DNA of 33,800 nt. Source: Rhizobium sp. Q54 (GTDB lineage Bacteria > Pseudomonadota > Alphaproteobacteria > Rhizobiales > Aestuariivirgaceae). Positions 15,257-22,870 of the stretch are shown in pieces (position 1 is the stretch's first letter; each line of letters opens with the position of its first letter). A model generated the notes under the pieces. It was not told where the DNA came from, searched no databases, and worked only from the letters and a program-made list of their open reading frames with translations. The translations under genes and the position numbers were made by a program. The DNA lies in NCBI GenBank assembly GCA_945889445.1, contig CAMDBX010000039.1, positions 1 to 33,800 on the forward strand. Direction: 5' to 3'.

Positions 15257-15826
15257 TCAGGTTGCGAGCAGCGACGAGCCCAGCATCACTGCAAGCAGGC
15301 CCAGCCATGCGGCGCACACCCGGCGGAGAACGGACAGGCCCGTCGCCGCGCGGTCGCCGTACAGGGCGGAACCCAGCAGCGCCCATGCGGCGGCCGCGAT
15401 GACCAGCACGATAAAGAACATTGCCAGCGCTGCCCCCTGCGAGGCCTGCGCCGGGATGAGCACCAGTCCGATGATGAAGGCCTTGGGATTGAGGAGTGTG
15501 GTGACGAACAGTTTCTTGCCGCTCAGGCCGGCTGTTGTTGCCTCGCCGGCTGCCGGTCGCCGCCACAACGTCACGGCCATCCATGCCACCCACAGGGCTG
15601 CGGCCAGGGTCACGGCCATCTGAACCCAGTGGTGCTGGCGGAGCAGGTCTTCTCCCAGTGCCGCCAGCGGCAGTACGACGGTTGCATAGGCCGCGACCAC
15701 CAGCGGCAGCAGTCGCAGCGTGCGCCATGCCCCGGCCTCCGCACCGCCCAATGCCAACAGCGCATTGGTCGGGCCCGGCGCAAACAGCAGAACGATCAGG
15801 CTGACGCAGAATTGCAGGGTGGGCAT
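15257..15826 (-). CDS. LysE/RhtB-family amino acid exporter
   Basis: A 189-residue inner-membrane protein with about six hydrophobic segments. LLFAPGPTNALLALGGAEAG near the N-terminus is the LysE-family signature (PGPxN), and KKLFVTTLLNPKAFIIGLV holds the second conserved NPK motif. The substrate is unknown; relatives export amino acids such as homoserine, threonine or leucine. It lies 28 bases downstream of the DUF2878 gene on the same strand and ends 3 bases from the stop of the convergent YqjE-like gene. The ATG at 15826 fits the usual family start. Confidence 0.88.
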   Translation of the reverse strand: MPTLQFCVSLIVLLFAPGPTNALLALGGAEAGAWRTLRLLPLVVAAYATVVLPLAALGEDLLRQHHWVQMAVTLAAALWVAWMAVTLWRRPAAGEATTAGLSGKKLFVTTLLNPKAFIIGLVLIPAQASQGAALAMFFIVLVIAAAAWALLGSALYGDRAATGLSVLRRVCAAWLGLLAVMLGSSLLAT

Positions 15827-15854
15827 GGACAGGCTTTCCCGGTGTCGTGCCGCC

Positions 15855-16490
15855 TCACTTGCTCCGAAGCCTATCGACCGCAACATGATCGAGGTCAACT
15901 GTCGCGGCGCGCGGCCGGGGCGAAATGGTGGCCGCCAGCATCATGATGACGGGAAAGGCGAGTGCCCAGGCCAGCCCGATGATCACCAGTGCGCCGGTCC
16001 CCGGCATGGTGGCGGCGCCCATCTTGGCACCCGTCCAATAGGCGAGTGGGCCGAATATGAGCCCCAGCAGCATCTGCAGGCCGGTGCGGCCCTGTAGCCA
16101 GGTCAGGCTGCCATTGGGCAGGCTGGCGAAGCCCAGCCACAGCGCCCACACCCAGATGGGCGGCAGAAATCCGAGAACCGGGCTGCCGGCGAAGGTGAGA
16201 AGACCGGCCCCCATGAAGCCGGTTTCGAGCAGGATGCCGAAAACGGCAACCGCCAGAACCAGGCGCAGTTCCGCCCACAGCACCGCCCGGCTGAGGAAAA
16301 GGTGCAGCCCCAGCAACAGGATGGCGGGTAGGGTTCCCAACCAGGGCCAGCCGCCGGCGCCTCCGGCAACGGCGGAGGCCCAAACCGCGTCGAAGGCCAG
16401 GAACTGGAACAGGGCGAGGAAGGCTTGCATGCGGTCTGCCGGGTCACTTTCTGCGTAGGAGAACGGGTCGAGCCCTAGGAGATGGTTCAT
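15855..16490 (-). CDS. DUF2878 membrane protein
   Basis: A protein of up to 211 residues with about five or six membrane segments. GGWPWLGTLPAILLLGLHLF, the acidic helix start AELRLVLAV, and GPLAYWTGAKMG are recognisable DUF2878 blocks; function unknown. The ATG at 16490 gives the longest plausible protein but has no ribosome binding site; ATG 16430 (191 residues) agrees better with the normal family start near FQFLAFDAVW. If 16490 is used, its start codon overlaps that of the divergent gene at 16489. It is probably co-transcribed with the LysE gene downstream. Confidence 0.75.
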   Translation of the reverse strand: MNHLLGLDPFSYAESDPADRMQAFLALFQFLAFDAVWASAVAGGAGGWPWLGTLPAILLLGLHLFLSRAVLWAELRLVLAVAVFGILLETGFMGAGLLTFAGSPVLGFLPPIWVWALWLGFASLPNGSLTWLQGRTGLQMLLGLIFGPLAYWTGAKMGAATMPGTGALVIIGLAWALAFPVIMMLAATISPRPRAATVDLDHVAVDRLRSK

Positions 16491-16899
16491 GAAGCGAACA
16501 ATATCGGTTACGTGCGCCGGGGGCGTGCGGTTCTTGGCCCCCGTTCTCGCCCTTTGTCTTCTCGCGTCGCCAGCCGCCGCGGAGGCCCTGTCGGGCGACA
16601 AGCTCAAGTCCTTCATCAGCGGCAAGCGCATCTACCTGGCGGTGCCGCTGGGCGGCGAGATTCCGCTGAATTACCGGCCGGGCGGCACGGTGGACGGCAC
16701 GGGCGAGGCGGCAGGCCTCGGCCGTTACATGACACCCAAGGACCGCGGCCGCTGGTGGGTCTCCGGCAACCGCCTCTGCCAGAAGTGGCAGCAGTGGTAT
16801 GACGGCAAGACCTTCTGCTTCACCGTGACGAAACTGGCCGACAACCGCATCCGCTGGGTGCGCGACGACGGCAAGAGCGGATTCGCCCGCCTGCGCTGA
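16489..16899 (+). CDS. Small secreted protein, DUF995-like
   Basis: A 136-residue protein with a signal peptide (FLAPVLALCLLASPAAA, cleavage probably after AEA). The mature region shows a pattern common among secreted alphaproteobacterial proteins: a helical start (LSGDKLKSFISG), GGTVDGTGEA..GRYMT, then GRWWVSGNRLCQKWQQW and a paired FCFTVTKL, suggesting a small beta-barrel with one disulfide (the LCQ and FCF cysteines). It may belong to the DUF995 group; no function is known. AGGAGA at 16477-16482 gives a good ribosome binding site, located inside the divergent DUF2878 reading frame. Confidence 0.7.
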   Translation: MKRTISVTCAGGVRFLAPVLALCLLASPAAAEALSGDKLKSFISGKRIYLAVPLGGEIPLNYRPGGTVDGTGEAAGLGRYMTPKDRGRWWVSGNRLCQKWQQWYDGKTFCFTVTKLADNRIRWVRDDGKSGFARLR

Positions 16900-16956
16900 G
16901 GCTTGCCATCGCCCACGGCTGCACCAATGATGCGTCGACACAGGCAAGGGGATTCC

Positions 16957-17703
16957 ATGTTCGATGATCTGAAGGGCAAGGTGGTGGTGGTAACTGGCGG
17001 CGTCACGGGCATCGGCGGCGCTGCGTCGCTGGCCTTCGCCGCGGCAGGCGCCAGGGTCTTTGCGCAATATCACGGTGGCGGCCCCGAATTGGCAGCGATC
17101 GAGACCGCGGGCATCGCCACGCTGCAACTCGACCTGACGGAGAATGGCGCACCCGAGAGGATGGTGGATGCAGCTATCGCCCGCTTCGGCCGCATCGACG
17201 TCATGGTCAACAATGCCGGAAGCCTCGTCGGCCGCGTGCCTGTGGTTGATCTTGATGATGACTTCATCGACCGGGTGTTCGACCTCAACTGCCGCCAGTT
17301 GATCCATTGCTGCCGCCTCGCGGCGAGGCTGATGAAGGCGCAAGGTTCCGGCAGCATCATCAACGTCACCTCCATAGCGGCGCGCACCGGGTCAAGCCCG
17401 GGTGGCGCGGTCTATGGCGGCGCCAAGGCCTTCGTCTCGGCCTTCTCCAAGACGCTCGCCAAGGAACTGGTCGGCAGCGGCATACGCGTCAACTGCGTGT
17501 CGCCCGGCACGATCCACACCGCCTTCCATGACCGCTTCTCGGATGAGGCCAAGCGCGAGGCCACCCGCAAGACCATTCCCATGCAGCGGCTCGGCGTGGC
17601 TCAGGATTGCGCCGGCACCTTCCTCTATCTCGCCAGTGATGCCGCCTCGGGCTACGTGACGGGGCAGGTGATCGAGGTCAATGGCGGGCAGTTGATGGCA
17701 TGA
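16957..17703 (+). CDS. Short-chain dehydrogenase/reductase
   Basis: A 248-residue classical SDR, cytoplasmic, NAD(P)-dependent; substrate unknown. The cofactor motif TGGVTGIG is at residues 13-20, NNAG at 85-88, and the catalytic Ser139, Tyr153 and Lys157 occupy normal positions (NVTSIA, VYGGAKA). The C-terminal SPGTIHT, LASDAASGYVTGQ and VNGG are standard for the FabG-like subgroup. ATG 16957 is preferred because AAGGGG precedes it and it begins the family core; an upstream in-frame start would add 18 residues. Its stop overlaps the start of the cupin gene (ATGA), so the two probably act on related small molecules. Confidence 0.92.
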   Translation: MFDDLKGKVVVVTGGVTGIGGAASLAFAAAGARVFAQYHGGGPELAAIETAGIATLQLDLTENGAPERMVDAAIARFGRIDVMVNNAGSLVGRVPVVDLDDDFIDRVFDLNCRQLIHCCRLAARLMKAQGSGSIINVTSIAARTGSSPGGAVYGGAKAFVSAFSKTLAKELVGSGIRVNCVSPGTIHTAFHDRFSDEAKREATRKTIPMQRLGVAQDCAGTFLYLASDAASGYVTGQVIEVNGGQLMA

Positions 17704-18077
17704 GCCTGCACACCCGCGAACGCTCGCTCCTTCCCGATGTCACCGCGCCCGATGGCTCTGAGGTGCGCATCCTTGCTGCCACCTCGCGCGGTTCGATGGC
17801 GCAGTTCACGCTGCCGCCGGGGTCGGTGTCCAAGGCGGTGGCGCATCACAGTGTCGAGGAGGTGTGGCTCTGCACCCATGGGCTCGGCCGCATGTGGCGC
17901 AAGCTGGGTGCTGCGGAGGTCACGGTCGATCTCCGGCCGGGTATCTCCGTGGCGATCCCGGTCGGCGCCCATTTCCAGTTCCGCAACGACGGCGATGAAC
18001 CGCTGCACTGCGTCGGCGTCACCATGCCGCCATGGCCAGGCATGGACGAGGCCTTTGAGGTGGCGGGGGTTTGGTGA
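17700..18077 (+). CDS. Single-domain cupin protein
   Basis: A 125-residue small beta-barrel protein. Cupin motif 1 is represented by AVAHHSVEEVWLCTHGLGRMW (His pair plus Glu as metal ligands) and motif 2 by PGISVAIPVGAHFQFRNDGDEPLHC (His ligand), so metal binding is likely. Role undefined; small cupins in SDR operons often act as isomerases, dioxygenases or ligand sensors. Translation is coupled to the preceding SDR by a 4-base ATGA overlap. The gene is followed by a palindromic repeat element at 18093. Confidence 0.85.
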   Translation: MSLHTRERSLLPDVTAPDGSEVRILAATSRGSMAQFTLPPGSVSKAVAHHSVEEVWLCTHGLGRMWRKLGAAEVTVDLRPGISVAIPVGAHFQFRNDGDEPLHCVGVTMPPWPGMDEAFEVAGVW

Positions 18078-18092
18078 GGTGTTGAAAGCAAG

Positions 18093-18249
18093 TCTTCTCC
18101 CGCTTCTTCAGCGGGAGAAGAGGGGACATGTTGCGCTCAGCAACGGGGAGATGAGGGGAAGCGGACGCCGCATTTCGGTCGGAGCCCGCTTTCCCTCACC
18201 TTCCCCAACTTCGTCGTGTCCCCTTCCTCTCCCGCGTCGCGGGAGAGGA
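18093..18249. repeat. Palindromic intergenic repeat (MITE/REP-like)
   Basis: The element begins with a perfect hairpin at 18093-18121 (TCTTCTCCCGCT, 5-base loop, AGCGGGAGAAGA) and ends with another at 18225-18249 (11-bp stem with a 3-base loop, CTCTCCCGC/GCGGGAGAG core). The sequences internal to the two hairpins are imperfect inverted copies of each other: AGGGGACA, GGGGAGATGAGGG and AAGCGG on the left match TGTCCCCT, CCCTCACCTTCCCC and CCGCTTT on the right. The whole is therefore a palindrome of about 157 bases. There is no coding capacity. It could terminate both converging genes. Confidence 0.75.
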
Positions 18250-18274
18250 CAACAGGCGTGCCGTCAGCGTGGCG

Positions 18275-18694
18275 TTACCACGTGCCCGTGTTCTGCATCG
18301 ACGCCCACGGCTCGGCCACTGGCAGCGCATCGCCCTTCTGCAGCAGTTCGATTGAAATGCCGTCCGGCGTCTTGATGAAGGCCATGCGGCCGTCGCGCGG
18401 CGGGCGGTTGATGGTGATGCCGTGATTCTGCAGGCTGGCGCAGTAGTCATAGATGTTGTCAACGCCAAGTGCCAGGTGGCCGAAGTTGCGGCCGCCGGTA
18501 TAGACTTCCGGGTCCCAGTTGTAGGTCAGCTCGACCGGGGCATCTGGGCTCTCGGGAGCGGCGACGAAAACCAGCGTGAAGCGGCCCTTCTCGTTCTCGT
18601 AGTGCCGCTGCTCGACGAAGCCGAGCTTGTTGATGAAGAAGTCGACCGACTGCTCCAGATTGGAGACGCGGATCATGGTGTGGAGATATTTCAT
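18275..18694 (-). CDS. gloA: Lactoylglutathione lyase (glyoxalase I)
   Basis: This 139-residue enzyme converts the hemithioacetal of methylglyoxal and glutathione to S-lactoylglutathione in the cytoplasm. The four metal ligands are all present: His5 (MKYLHTM), Glu55 (PVELTYNW), His73 (FGHLALGV) and Glu116 (ISIELLQKG), arranged as two vicinal-oxygen-chelate half-domains. Length is typical (about 135). The start ATG at 18694 has AAAGGG upstream. It is divergent from the sirtuin gene with only 11 bases between the start codons, so both promoters must overlap the other gene. Confidence 0.93.
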   Translation of the reverse strand: MKYLHTMIRVSNLEQSVDFFINKLGFVEQRHYENEKGRFTLVFVAAPESPDAPVELTYNWDPEVYTGGRNFGHLALGVDNIYDYCASLQNHGITINRPPRDGRMAFIKTPDGISIELLQKGDALPVAEPWASMQNTGTW

Positions 18695-18705
18695 GGGGTC
18701 ACCCT

Positions 18706-19485
18706 TTGTTTGAGGAACAGATAGATGAACTGGCGGGTCTGGTCCAGCGCGCCCGGCGCGCGGTGGTGTTCACCGGCGCCGGCATCTCCACCGAATGCGG
18801 CATTCCCGACTTCCGTTCGCCCGGCGGCTTCTGGACGCGCTACAAGCCCATCGAATACAGTGCGTTTCTGGCCTCCGAAGACACCCGCCTCGAGGCATGG
18901 CGGCGCTTCCTGATGATCCACGAGACCATCGCCAAGGCAGAACCCGGTCCAAGCCACCGGGCGGTGGCGCGGCTGGTGCAATTGGGCCACGTCTCCCACG
19001 TCATCACCCAGAACATTGACGGGCTGCACGCCGCCTCCGGCATACCGGCGGAGCGCATCATCGAGATCCATGGCAACGGCACCTATGCCAAGTGCCTGTC
19101 CTGCGGGCTGCGCCACGAGAACGACTGGGTGAAGGTGGTGATCGCCGAGGCGGGCAGGGCGCCCGCGTGCTCGGGGTGCGGCGGCATCGTCAAGTCTGCC
19201 ACCATTTCCTTCGGCCAGTCGATGCCGGAGCAGGAAATGGCCGATGCCAAGGCGGCCACGCTCAACGCCGACCTTTTCATCTCCATCGGTTCGTCGCTGC
19301 AGGTGTTCCCGGCTGCGGGCTTTCCGGTTCTGGCCAGTCAGAACCGCACACCGCTCGTCATCCTGAACCGCGAGGAGACCGGGCTCGACGGCCTGGCCAA
19401 GCTCGTCATCCATGCCGATTCAGGCCCGGCTCTCGAAGCCGTCATGGCGCGCGTCACGATGGGTGATTCGGGAACGCTGCAGTGA
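18706..19485 (+). CDS. cobB: Sirtuin NAD-dependent protein deacylase
   Basis: A 259-residue Sir2-family enzyme removing acyl groups from protein lysines with consumption of NAD. Motifs in order: [22 protein letters not shown] (NAD binding), [20 protein letters not shown] with the first zinc pair, [10 protein letters not shown] with the second, SFGQSMP, and [16 protein letters not shown]. The catalytic His is in HGNG. The start is uncertain: TTG 18706 is the only candidate in front of the conserved helix [14 protein letters not shown], and it lies within the upstream region of the divergent gloA. In E. coli CobB affects acetyl-CoA synthetase and other enzymes; the target here is unknown. Confidence 0.92.
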   Translation: MFEEQIDELAGLVQRARRAVVFTGAGISTECGIPDFRSPGGFWTRYKPIEYSAFLASEDTRLEAWRRFLMIHETIAKAEPGPSHRAVARLVQLGHVSHVITQNIDGLHAASGIPAERIIEIHGNGTYAKCLSCGLRHENDWVKVVIAEAGRAPACSGCGGIVKSATISFGQSMPEQEMADAKAATLNADLFISIGSSLQVFPAAGFPVLASQNRTPLVILNREETGLDGLAKLVIHADSGPALEAVMARVTMGDSGTLQ

Positions 19486-19804
19486 AAACATCCGCGGTTT
19501 CGGCAAAGTGTGCCGCGCCATGCAGTGAAATGATGCCGCGCTGCGTCGTTCGGAGCGCAGGCAGTGGTTGCCCGCAACGCCGGAATCATCGCGTTCGGCT
19601 TGCATAAAACCGCAGTGATTGCGGGTCTTTGCGAGATGCCACCTGGTGCTGCCGGGTCACACTCCGATTTTTACTGAAACGCGTTTTCCGGTTTTCCACA
19701 CGGCCACCTTTGGGTGGGCTGTACAAACGCCCCGGATTTGCGCAGATTGGGGCGGAATGGCGGCAAGGCTGAAGTTTGGCCGCTCCGGGGACAGAGTTGG
19801 TGAC
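19486..19804. other. Long leader region of the cold shock gene
   Basis: A 319-base non-coding stretch. It includes a short hairpin (CCGCA/TGCGG near 19612-19626), an AT-richer tract (GATTTTTACTGAAACG and TTTTCCGGTTTTCC) and a stop-free stretch in frame with the cold shock gene that lacks conserved sequence. Cold shock genes often have long structured leaders, so this may be regulatory; no promoter is clear enough to call. Confidence 0.35.
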
Positions 19805-20389
19805 ATGGCGGTAAGCGGCGAATTGAAGGTCGAAACAACAACCTCGCATCAGGCCGATCCGCTCGACAGCAACATCCGCATCGTGCAGGTGAGCGGCCTC
19901 GTGAAGTGGTTCGACGTGGGCCGCGGCTATGGCTTCATCATCCCCGACAACGGCATGCAGGATGTGCTGCTGCACCTCAGCTGCCTGAAGCGCGATGGCT
20001 TCGAAGCGCCGCTCGAAGGCACCCGCGTGGTGTGCGAGGCGGTGGCCCGCCAGAAGGGCTATCAGTGTCTGCGCGTGTTGGCCGTCGATCCGTCGACCGC
20101 CATCAACCCGGTGGAGCGTCGTCCGCGCACCCACACAACGGTGACGCCATCCAGCGCCTGGATACGCGCCAAGGTAAAGTGGTTCAACCGCGCCCGCGGC
20201 TTCGGCTTCGCCTCCGAGGGCGATGGCCAGCCCGACATCTTCATCCACATGGAAACGCTGCGGAAGACGGCTATCGCCGACCTGCAGCCGGACAGCTGGA
20301 TCTATATCCGCTTCGGTGACGGCCCCAAGGGCAAGATGGCGGCGGAAGTCCGCCTGTCACTGGAAGGCGGCCCGGCCCACACCCAGTAG
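19805..20389 (+). CDS. Two-domain cold shock protein
   Basis: A 194-residue cytoplasmic nucleic-acid-binding protein with two cold shock domains. Domain 1 (about residues 28-98) has [19 protein letters not shown] with DVLLHLS; domain 2 (about 117-188) has [18 protein letters not shown] with DIFIHME. Both keep the RNP1-like (K-G/R-F/Y-G-F-I) and RNP2-like (V-x-x-H) aromatic patches. Tandem cold shock proteins of about 190 residues are characteristic of alphaproteobacteria. ATG 19805 gives the usual acidic leader; ATG 19757 would add 16 basic residues and is less likely. Probably an RNA chaperone. Confidence 0.88.
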   Translation: MAVSGELKVETTTSHQADPLDSNIRIVQVSGLVKWFDVGRGYGFIIPDNGMQDVLLHLSCLKRDGFEAPLEGTRVVCEAVARQKGYQCLRVLAVDPSTAINPVERRPRTHTTVTPSSAWIRAKVKWFNRARGFGFASEGDGQPDIFIHMETLRKTAIADLQPDSWIYIRFGDGPKGKMAAEVRLSLEGGPAHTQ

Positions 20390-20430
20390 GCCAAAGTTCT
20401 GCAACAATTGCGCGGGAAGGACTGTGGGCC

Positions 20431-20919
20431 ATGCATCGCTATGCCCTGACACTCATTCTTTTCGCCCTTCTGGTGCTGTTCCCCTCCGTCCTGCGGGCCG
20501 AGGAAGCGCTCACCAAGATCGAGCCGCTCACCATCGCCACCGACGATGACGCCACCATGTTCACGGTGGAGATCGTCGAGACGGAAGAAAGCCGGGCGCG
20601 CGGCCTGATGTTTCGCCAGCGCCTGCCGGAAGGCCGTGGCATGCTGTTCGACTTCGGCCGGCCCCGGCCGGTGTCGATGTGGATGAAGAACACCTATATT
20701 TCGCTGGACATGCTGTTCATCCGGGCAGACGGCACCATCGCCTACATCGCCGAGAACACCGTGCCAAAGTCGCTTGACACCATTGGCATTTCCGAACCGG
20801 TGCTGGCGGTCCTCGAACTTCCCGCCGGCACCACCCGGTCAAAGCAGATCAGGGCAGGGGACACGGTCTACCACCGCCTGTTCAACAATGCCGCCGAAGA
20901 GGATGCCCCATCTCCCTGA
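20431..20919 (+). CDS. Secreted DUF192 protein
   Basis: A 162-residue protein with a signal peptide (LTLILFALLVLFPSVLRA) followed by a complete DUF192 domain: FTVEIVETEESRARGLMFRQ, GMLFDFGRPRPVSMWMKNTY, SLDMLFI and VLELPAGT. The motif MFR and the W-M-K-N-T turn are diagnostic. These periplasmic beta proteins are of unknown function. It follows the cold shock gene by 41 bases, and this pairing is common in Rhizobiales, although no functional link is known. The stop is just upstream of the presumed tRNA-Pro promoter. Confidence 0.88.
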   Translation: MHRYALTLILFALLVLFPSVLRAEEALTKIEPLTIATDDDATMFTVEIVETEESRARGLMFRQRLPEGRGMLFDFGRPRPVSMWMKNTYISLDMLFIRADGTIAYIAENTVPKSLDTIGISEPVLAVLELPAGTTRSKQIRAGDTVYHRLFNNAAEEDAPSP

Positions 20920-20922
20920 GCC

Positions 20923-20951
20923 TTGCCCCGGCAAGCCATTGTCGGTAAGAG
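20923..20951 (+). promoter_or_regulatory. Possible promoter of tRNA-Pro
   Basis: TTGCCC (20923-20928) and TAAGAG (20946-20951) are 17 bases apart and placed about 26 bases ahead of the tRNA. The -35 is reasonable and the -10 is weak, so this is tentative. Confidence 0.4.
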
Positions 20952-20976
20952 GCTGTGCCTATCGGAGGCCGGAAAT

Positions 20977-21053
20977 CGGGGTGTAGCGCAGTCTGGTAGC
21001 GCACCTGCCTTGGGCGCAGGGGGTCGTGAGTTCGAATCTCGCCACCCCGACCA
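20977..21053 (+). tRNA. tRNA-Pro (anticodon TGG)
   Basis: A 77-base cloverleaf: acceptor CGGGGTG pairs with CACCCCG, the anticodon stem CCTGC/GCAGG has the loop CTTGGGC with anticodon TGG, T-loop GTTCGAATC, discriminator A, encoded CCA. The first base pair with C1 is usual for bacterial tRNA-Pro. Confidence 0.96.
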
Positions 21054-21090
21054 CCGGCCTCCCGATGTTCGAGAAGAGAGAAGAGAGCCC

Positions 21091-21399
21091 ATGCCCGTCC
21101 GCATCTACAAGCCCTCCCGCAACGCCATGCAGTCCGGCAAGGCGAAGTATGACAACTGGGTTCTGGAATTCGAGGCTGCCACGCCGCGCACCGTGGATCC
21201 CCTTATGGGCTGGACCTCCTCGGCCGACACGCGCAGCCAGGTGAAGCTCACCTTCGATACAAAGGAAGAGGCCATCGCCTATTGCGAGCGTGAGGGCCTG
21301 GCCTATCACGTGCTGCCGGTGAATCCGGTGGCCCGCGTCATCAAGAAATCCTACTCCGACAATTTCAAGTTCGGCCGGACCGTCAACTGGACGCACTGA
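21091..21399 (+). CDS. NADH dehydrogenase accessory subunit, NDUFS4 (18 kDa) type
   Basis: A 102-residue protein of the ETC complex I subunit conserved-region family, homologous to mitochondrial NDUFS4, a peripheral-arm supernumerary subunit present in alphaproteobacterial complex I. Typical blocks: VRIYKPSRNAMQSG at the start, WVLEFE, DPLMGWTSSADTRSQV, F-T-K-E-E-A-I-A-Y-C and the basic C-terminus KSYSDNFKFGR. Full length for the bacterial form. It lies between two tRNA genes and may be transcribed with tRNA-Pro and tRNA-Arg. AGAGAAGAGAG precedes ATG 21091. Confidence 0.93.
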   Translation: MPVRIYKPSRNAMQSGKAKYDNWVLEFEAATPRTVDPLMGWTSSADTRSQVKLTFDTKEEAIAYCEREGLAYHVLPVNPVARVIKKSYSDNFKFGRTVNWTH

Positions 21400-21407
21400 G
21401 ACGGCAG

Positions 21408-21485
21408 GACTCCGTAGCTCAGCTGGACTAGAGCAAGCGCCTTCTAAGCGCTAGGTCGTTGGTTCGAATCCAACCGGAGTCGCCA
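21408..21485 (+). tRNA. tRNA-Arg (anticodon TCT)
   Basis: A 78-base cloverleaf: acceptor GACTCCG/CGGAGTC, anticodon stem AGCGC/GCGCT with the loop CTTCTAA giving anticodon TCT (reads AGA/AGG), T-loop GTTCGAATC, discriminator G, encoded CCA. It begins 8 bases after the NDUFS4-like stop. Confidence 0.96.
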
Positions 21486-21597
21486 CTCCTGCCAAACCGT
21501 GTCCGGCGCGGCTGGTTCGTTGCGAGGCATCGGTCTTCGAATGACCTTGTTCTCAGTCTAGCACGCAGCCCTTCCACTTCTTGCATGAGTGCCTGCC

Positions 21598-22569
21598 ATG
21601 AGACTTTTGATCAGCCTTGCCTGCCTGGTCGTCCTTTCGGTGCCCTGCGCCGCCGCGCCTCGGCATGTGACCGTCATCGCCATGGAGAACAAGGACGGCG
21701 AGATGATCCGTGGTGATGCGAACAGTTACGTCTACGGCAACACCGCGGAAGCGCCCTACATCAACGGTGAACTCTGGGCAAAGGCCGCCCGCGCCGCCAA
21801 CTTCGTCGACAATTCCGGTCTGCATAGAAGTCAGCCGCACTATATCGAGATGGTTGCGGGTCGCTCGGAGTTCTCGGATGCGGACTTCACCTGCGTTGAG
21901 GAACCTCTGGGTCAATGCGAGTCATCCACAAAACCGCAGAACTGGACCGCCAGCCATTCGCACCTCATGGCGCAGCTTGACGCGGCGCGCGACCCGGCAC
22001 TGACCTGGATGACCTACCAGGAAGGCTACGATCCTGAAAAAAGTGGCTCTTGCCCGATCTTCAACGTCGGGCGCTATGGCACCAAGCACAATCCCTTCGT
22101 CTACTTCGCCGATGTGTCCGGCGCGCCGCCATCGCCTGACAATGTGTACTGCGCCGCACACACCCGCGCTCTCGACCGCTTCGCGGACGACATGAAGTCG
22201 AACGACCTTGCCAACTATGTCTTCATCACGCCAGACTCATGCCACAACATGCATGGCGGTTCCCACTGCGATGACAACAAGATCGCGGCGGGCGATGACT
22301 TCTTGAAGAACTTCCTGCCGCCGCTTCTGTCCTGGGCGAAGGACAACGACGCGGTCGTCTTCGTCACCTGGGACGAGGGCAGCCGTGGAAAGTCATTGCC
22401 CTTCTTTGCGGCGGGGGCCGGCGTCAGGGCGGGTCACGAGAGCACGGTGGAATACACCCACGCCTCCGTCCTCCGTACCGTCGAGAGGATCTTCGGCCTT
22501 CCGATCCTCGACGCCGTCAAGGGCAATACTGACCTCGCGGACATGTTCGAGCCGGGCGTGCTGCCGTAA
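21598..22569 (+). CDS. Secreted phosphoesterase-family protein (acid phosphatase-like)
   Basis: A 323-residue exported protein: signal peptide LLISLACLVVLSVPCAAA, then a PF04185-type phosphoesterase domain. VTVIAMENKDG matches the first metal-binding strand of phospholipase C/AcpA-like enzymes (E-N), GLHRSQPHYIEMVAG and ASHSHLMAQL are family blocks, YVFITPDSCHNMHG and VFVTWDEGS bear the later Asp/His/Glu ligands. Substrate unknown, probably a phosphomonoester or phospholipid head group in the periplasm. Several Cys residues suggest disulfides. ATG 21598 is chosen over GTG 21589; neither has a clear ribosome binding site. It follows tRNA-Arg after about 110 bases. Confidence 0.85.
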   Translation: MRLLISLACLVVLSVPCAAAPRHVTVIAMENKDGEMIRGDANSYVYGNTAEAPYINGELWAKAARAANFVDNSGLHRSQPHYIEMVAGRSEFSDADFTCVEEPLGQCESSTKPQNWTASHSHLMAQLDAARDPALTWMTYQEGYDPEKSGSCPIFNVGRYGTKHNPFVYFADVSGAPPSPDNVYCAAHTRALDRFADDMKSNDLANYVFITPDSCHNMHGGSHCDDNKIAAGDDFLKNFLPPLLSWAKDNDAVVFVTWDEGSRGKSLPFFAAGAGVRAGHESTVEYTHASVLRTVERIFGLPILDAVKGNTDLADMFEPGVLP

Positions 22570-22589
22570 CTGGCGCACGAGGGGGCAAG

Positions 22590-22870
22590 ACAGCCGTCGC
22601 GCCTCACCCTGCGCACCGCGCTTTGCTCCACCAGGTCGCCCGCCGCAGACTTGGGGCTCCATGCGAAGCATGTAGGCGATGAGGCGGTCCTGCAGGGGAT
22701 GCTCGCGCACCCCATTCTGGTCAACCGGCCCATCGTCTGTACGCCGAAGGGTGCAAGGCTGTGCCGCCCGAGCGAAACCGTACTCGACCTGCTGAAACGC
22801 TGGCCGCCTGGTCCGTCCGCTGGGAGGACGACGGCTTTCTGATCGACACCGCCAATCGGCGCGCGGCTTG
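22590..22870 (+). pseudogene. arsC: Arsenate reductase (ArsC, glutaredoxin type), C-terminal remnant
   Basis: One frame from about 22606 gives ADLGLHAKHVGDEAVLQGML, then AHPILVNRPIVCTPKGARLC and RPSETVLDLL, the strongly conserved C-terminal half of glutaredoxin-linked arsenate reductase, including the Arg residues that bind arsenate. The frame then breaks near 22815; the tail WEDDGFLIDTANRR continues in another frame. The N-terminal half with the catalytic Cys is missing, so the gene is non-functional. No other arsenic gene is present in the window. Confidence 0.8.

Noticed and set aside
18093-18249. CRISPR array
   Set aside because: The hairpins are two unequal inverted copies, not regularly spaced direct repeats; no cas gene is in the window.
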